Source: CAZKEW01 sp964558915
GTDB lineage: Bacteria; Acidobacteriota; Aminicenantia; Aminicenantales; UBA8522
NCBI GenBank assembly: GCA_964558915.1
Contig: CAZLFV010000071.1
Location: 1-13,854 of the forward strand
Direction of reading: 5' to 3'
Length of the DNA stretch: 13,854 nt
Position 1 is the stretch's first letter. Each line of letters begins with the position of its first letter. A program made the position numbers and the translations under genes. Shown one piece after another: positions 12,962-13,854 of the stretch. Below the pieces are notes generated by a model. It was not told the DNA's origin. It did no database searches and was given only the letters and a program-made list of their open reading frames with translations.

Positions 12962-13681
12962 ATGATAGAAGGAAGAATCGTTCTGGTTACAGCGAGCAGC
13001 CGGGGGATCGGAAGAGAAACTGCAATTCGACTGGCGGATGACGTAGCCGCAGTTGCCGTTCATTATAAAAGCAGCATGCGAGCTGCTGGGGAGGTTGTGG
13101 AAGAAATCAAGAAAAAAGGAAAATTGGGCCGGGCCTTTGCTGCAGACCTTGACAATGAAAACGAGGCCGTAGGTTTAATTAGCGCTGTTGAGGCCGAATT
13201 CGGCAGGATCGATATCCTCGTGAACAATTATGGCCCTCTCATTTCAAAACCGTGGCAGGAAGCGACAACGGCAGAATGGGAGGCTATGTTCAGAGGGAAT
13301 TTCTTGAGCGCGCTGCACTGCCTCAAAGCCGCCCTGCCCGGAATGAGGTTGCGCAAATGGGGGCGAATCATCAATATCGGTTACAGCCGAGTGGAACATC
13401 TCGGGGCCTTCGCCATGATCGCCCCATATGCAGTCGCCAAGACAGCGCTTCTTATACTCACCCGCTCGGCTGCGGTCTCCGAGGCCGAGTCCGGCGTGAC
13501 GGTTAACATGGTCTCGCCCGGACTGATCGAAGGCGGGCTGATGCCCGGCAAGAAGGCCATTCCCGACGAATTGATCGGGAAACGAATGGATGTCGCCGAA
13601 GCGGTGAGTTTTCTGGCCTCTGATAAATCTGCACACATCACCGGCACAAACCTGATCGTCGCAGGCGCCTGGAAACTTTAG
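12962..13681 (+). CDS. Short-chain dehydrogenase/reductase (SDR, FabG-like)
   Basis: This 239-residue classical SDR starts at the ATG at 12962, six bases after AGGAG (12951-12955). The nucleotide-binding motif is VLVTASSRGIGRE (7-19), with TASSRGIG in place of TGxxxGIG. ADLDNE (61-66), LVNNYG (86-91, Tyr replacing the usual Ala of NNAG), Asn113, Ser142 (INIGYS), Tyr156 and Lys160 (YAVAK) complete the catalytic tetrad. The C-terminus (SPGLIEGG, SFLASDKSAHITGTNLIVAGAW) is that of 3-oxoacyl-ACP reductase-like and related hydroxy/oxo substrate oxidoreductases. HYKSS (34-38) after the second strand is compatible with NADP(H). The substrate is unknown. It lies on the same strand as the HAD gene but 107 bases away, past a dispersed repeat. 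Confidence 0.88.
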   Translation: MIEGRIVLVTASSRGIGRETAIRLADDVAAVAVHYKSSMRAAGEVVEEIKKKGKLGRAFAADLDNENEAVGLISAVEAEFGRIDILVNNYGPLISKPWQEATTAEWEAMFRGNFLSALHCLKAALPGMRLRKWGRIINIGYSRVEHLGAFAMIAPYAVAKTALLILTRSAAVSEAESGVTVNMVSPGLIEGGLMPGKKAIPDELIGKRMDVAEAVSFLASDKSAHITGTNLIVAGAWKL

Positions 13682-13701
13682 AATCTATAAAAGGAGGGGA
13701 T

Positions 13702-13854
13702 ATGTTATTTAATAAGGTTTTTCTGAACTTTTTGAAAATCTTTCTGGTCCTGTTTCTTTTTAGTCCCTGTTTCGCCCAGCTCGCAACTTTTTGCATATAC
13801 CCAAAATTGCCATTAGAGATTTTTAGTAACTCGTTTTTTGCTGTCATCGAGCAG
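13702..13854 (+). CDS. N-terminal part of a secreted protein, cut by the right edge of the window
   Basis: An ATG at 13702 with a strong ribosome binding site (AAGGAGGGG, 13691-13699) opens a frame with no stop up to the window end, giving 51 codons. The first 25 residues form a signal peptide: basic and hydrophobic stretches MLFNKVFLNFLKIFLVLFLF, then SPCFA with likely cleavage before Gln-Leu. Cys23 (SPC) is a poor lipobox, so a lipoprotein is less likely. The visible mature part (QLATFCIYPKLPLEIFSNSF) matches nothing that I recognise. The codons are more AT-rich than in the neighbouring genes. It begins 20 bases after the SDR stop, so co-transcription is possible. Confidence 0.6.
   Translation, partial: MLFNKVFLNFLKIFLVLFLFSPCFAQLATFCIYPKLPLEIFSNSFFAVIEQ

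Overview
The window carries eleven complete protein genes and one gene cut by the right edge. Coding density is high, GC content is moderate to high, strong AGGAGG-type ribosome binding sites are common, and many products have Sec signal peptides. No tRNA, rRNA, CRISPR array, transposase or phage gene is visible. Several secreted COG1228 amidohydrolases in tandem, a secreted Ntn-hydrolase and heterotrophic housekeeping enzymes would fit an uncultured Gram-negative heterotroph of the Acidobacteriota/Aminicenantota kind. That placement is an impression from gene style and is not demonstrated here.

Region 1 (213-4523, + strand) is a tight operon of three secreted amidohydrolase-fold proteins with gaps of 10 and 2 bases. 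Only the middle protein keeps the full set of metal ligands (HxH, H, H, D). The first has lost all its His ligands and has gained a C-terminal beta-rich domain. The third keeps one His of the HxH and the Asp. The set looks like one enzyme flanked by two diverged paralogues.

Region 2 (4612-7792, + strand) holds a membrane steroid 5-alpha-reductase homologue that resembles the animal SRD5A enzymes closely, a PlsC-type lysophospholipid acyltransferase, and a secreted Ntn-hydrolase of the C45/phospholipase-B-like type with nucleophile Cys161. Together they suggest lipid or sterol/amide-lipid chemistry, but the link between them is inferred.

Region 3 (7861-10405) has a CPA2 cation/proton antiporter with cytosolic RCK domains on the minus strand, preceded by a good sigma-70-like promoter, and divergent from it a small four-helix membrane protein.

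Region 4 (10406-12854) begins with a structured intergenic stretch. It contains a 123-base nested palindrome with perfect 19-base arms and then a second set of inverted repeats directly in front of an aromatic amino acid ammonia-lyase (HutH type). The lyase has Ala-Cys-Gly where the MIO cofactor is normally made from Ala-Ser-Gly, and all other active-site positions checked fit histidine ammonia-lyase. A HAD phosphatase follows after 11 bases.

Region 5 (12855-13854) has a short dispersed repeat of the ATTGC...GCAAT type, an SDR oxidoreductase, and the start of a secreted protein that runs off the right edge.
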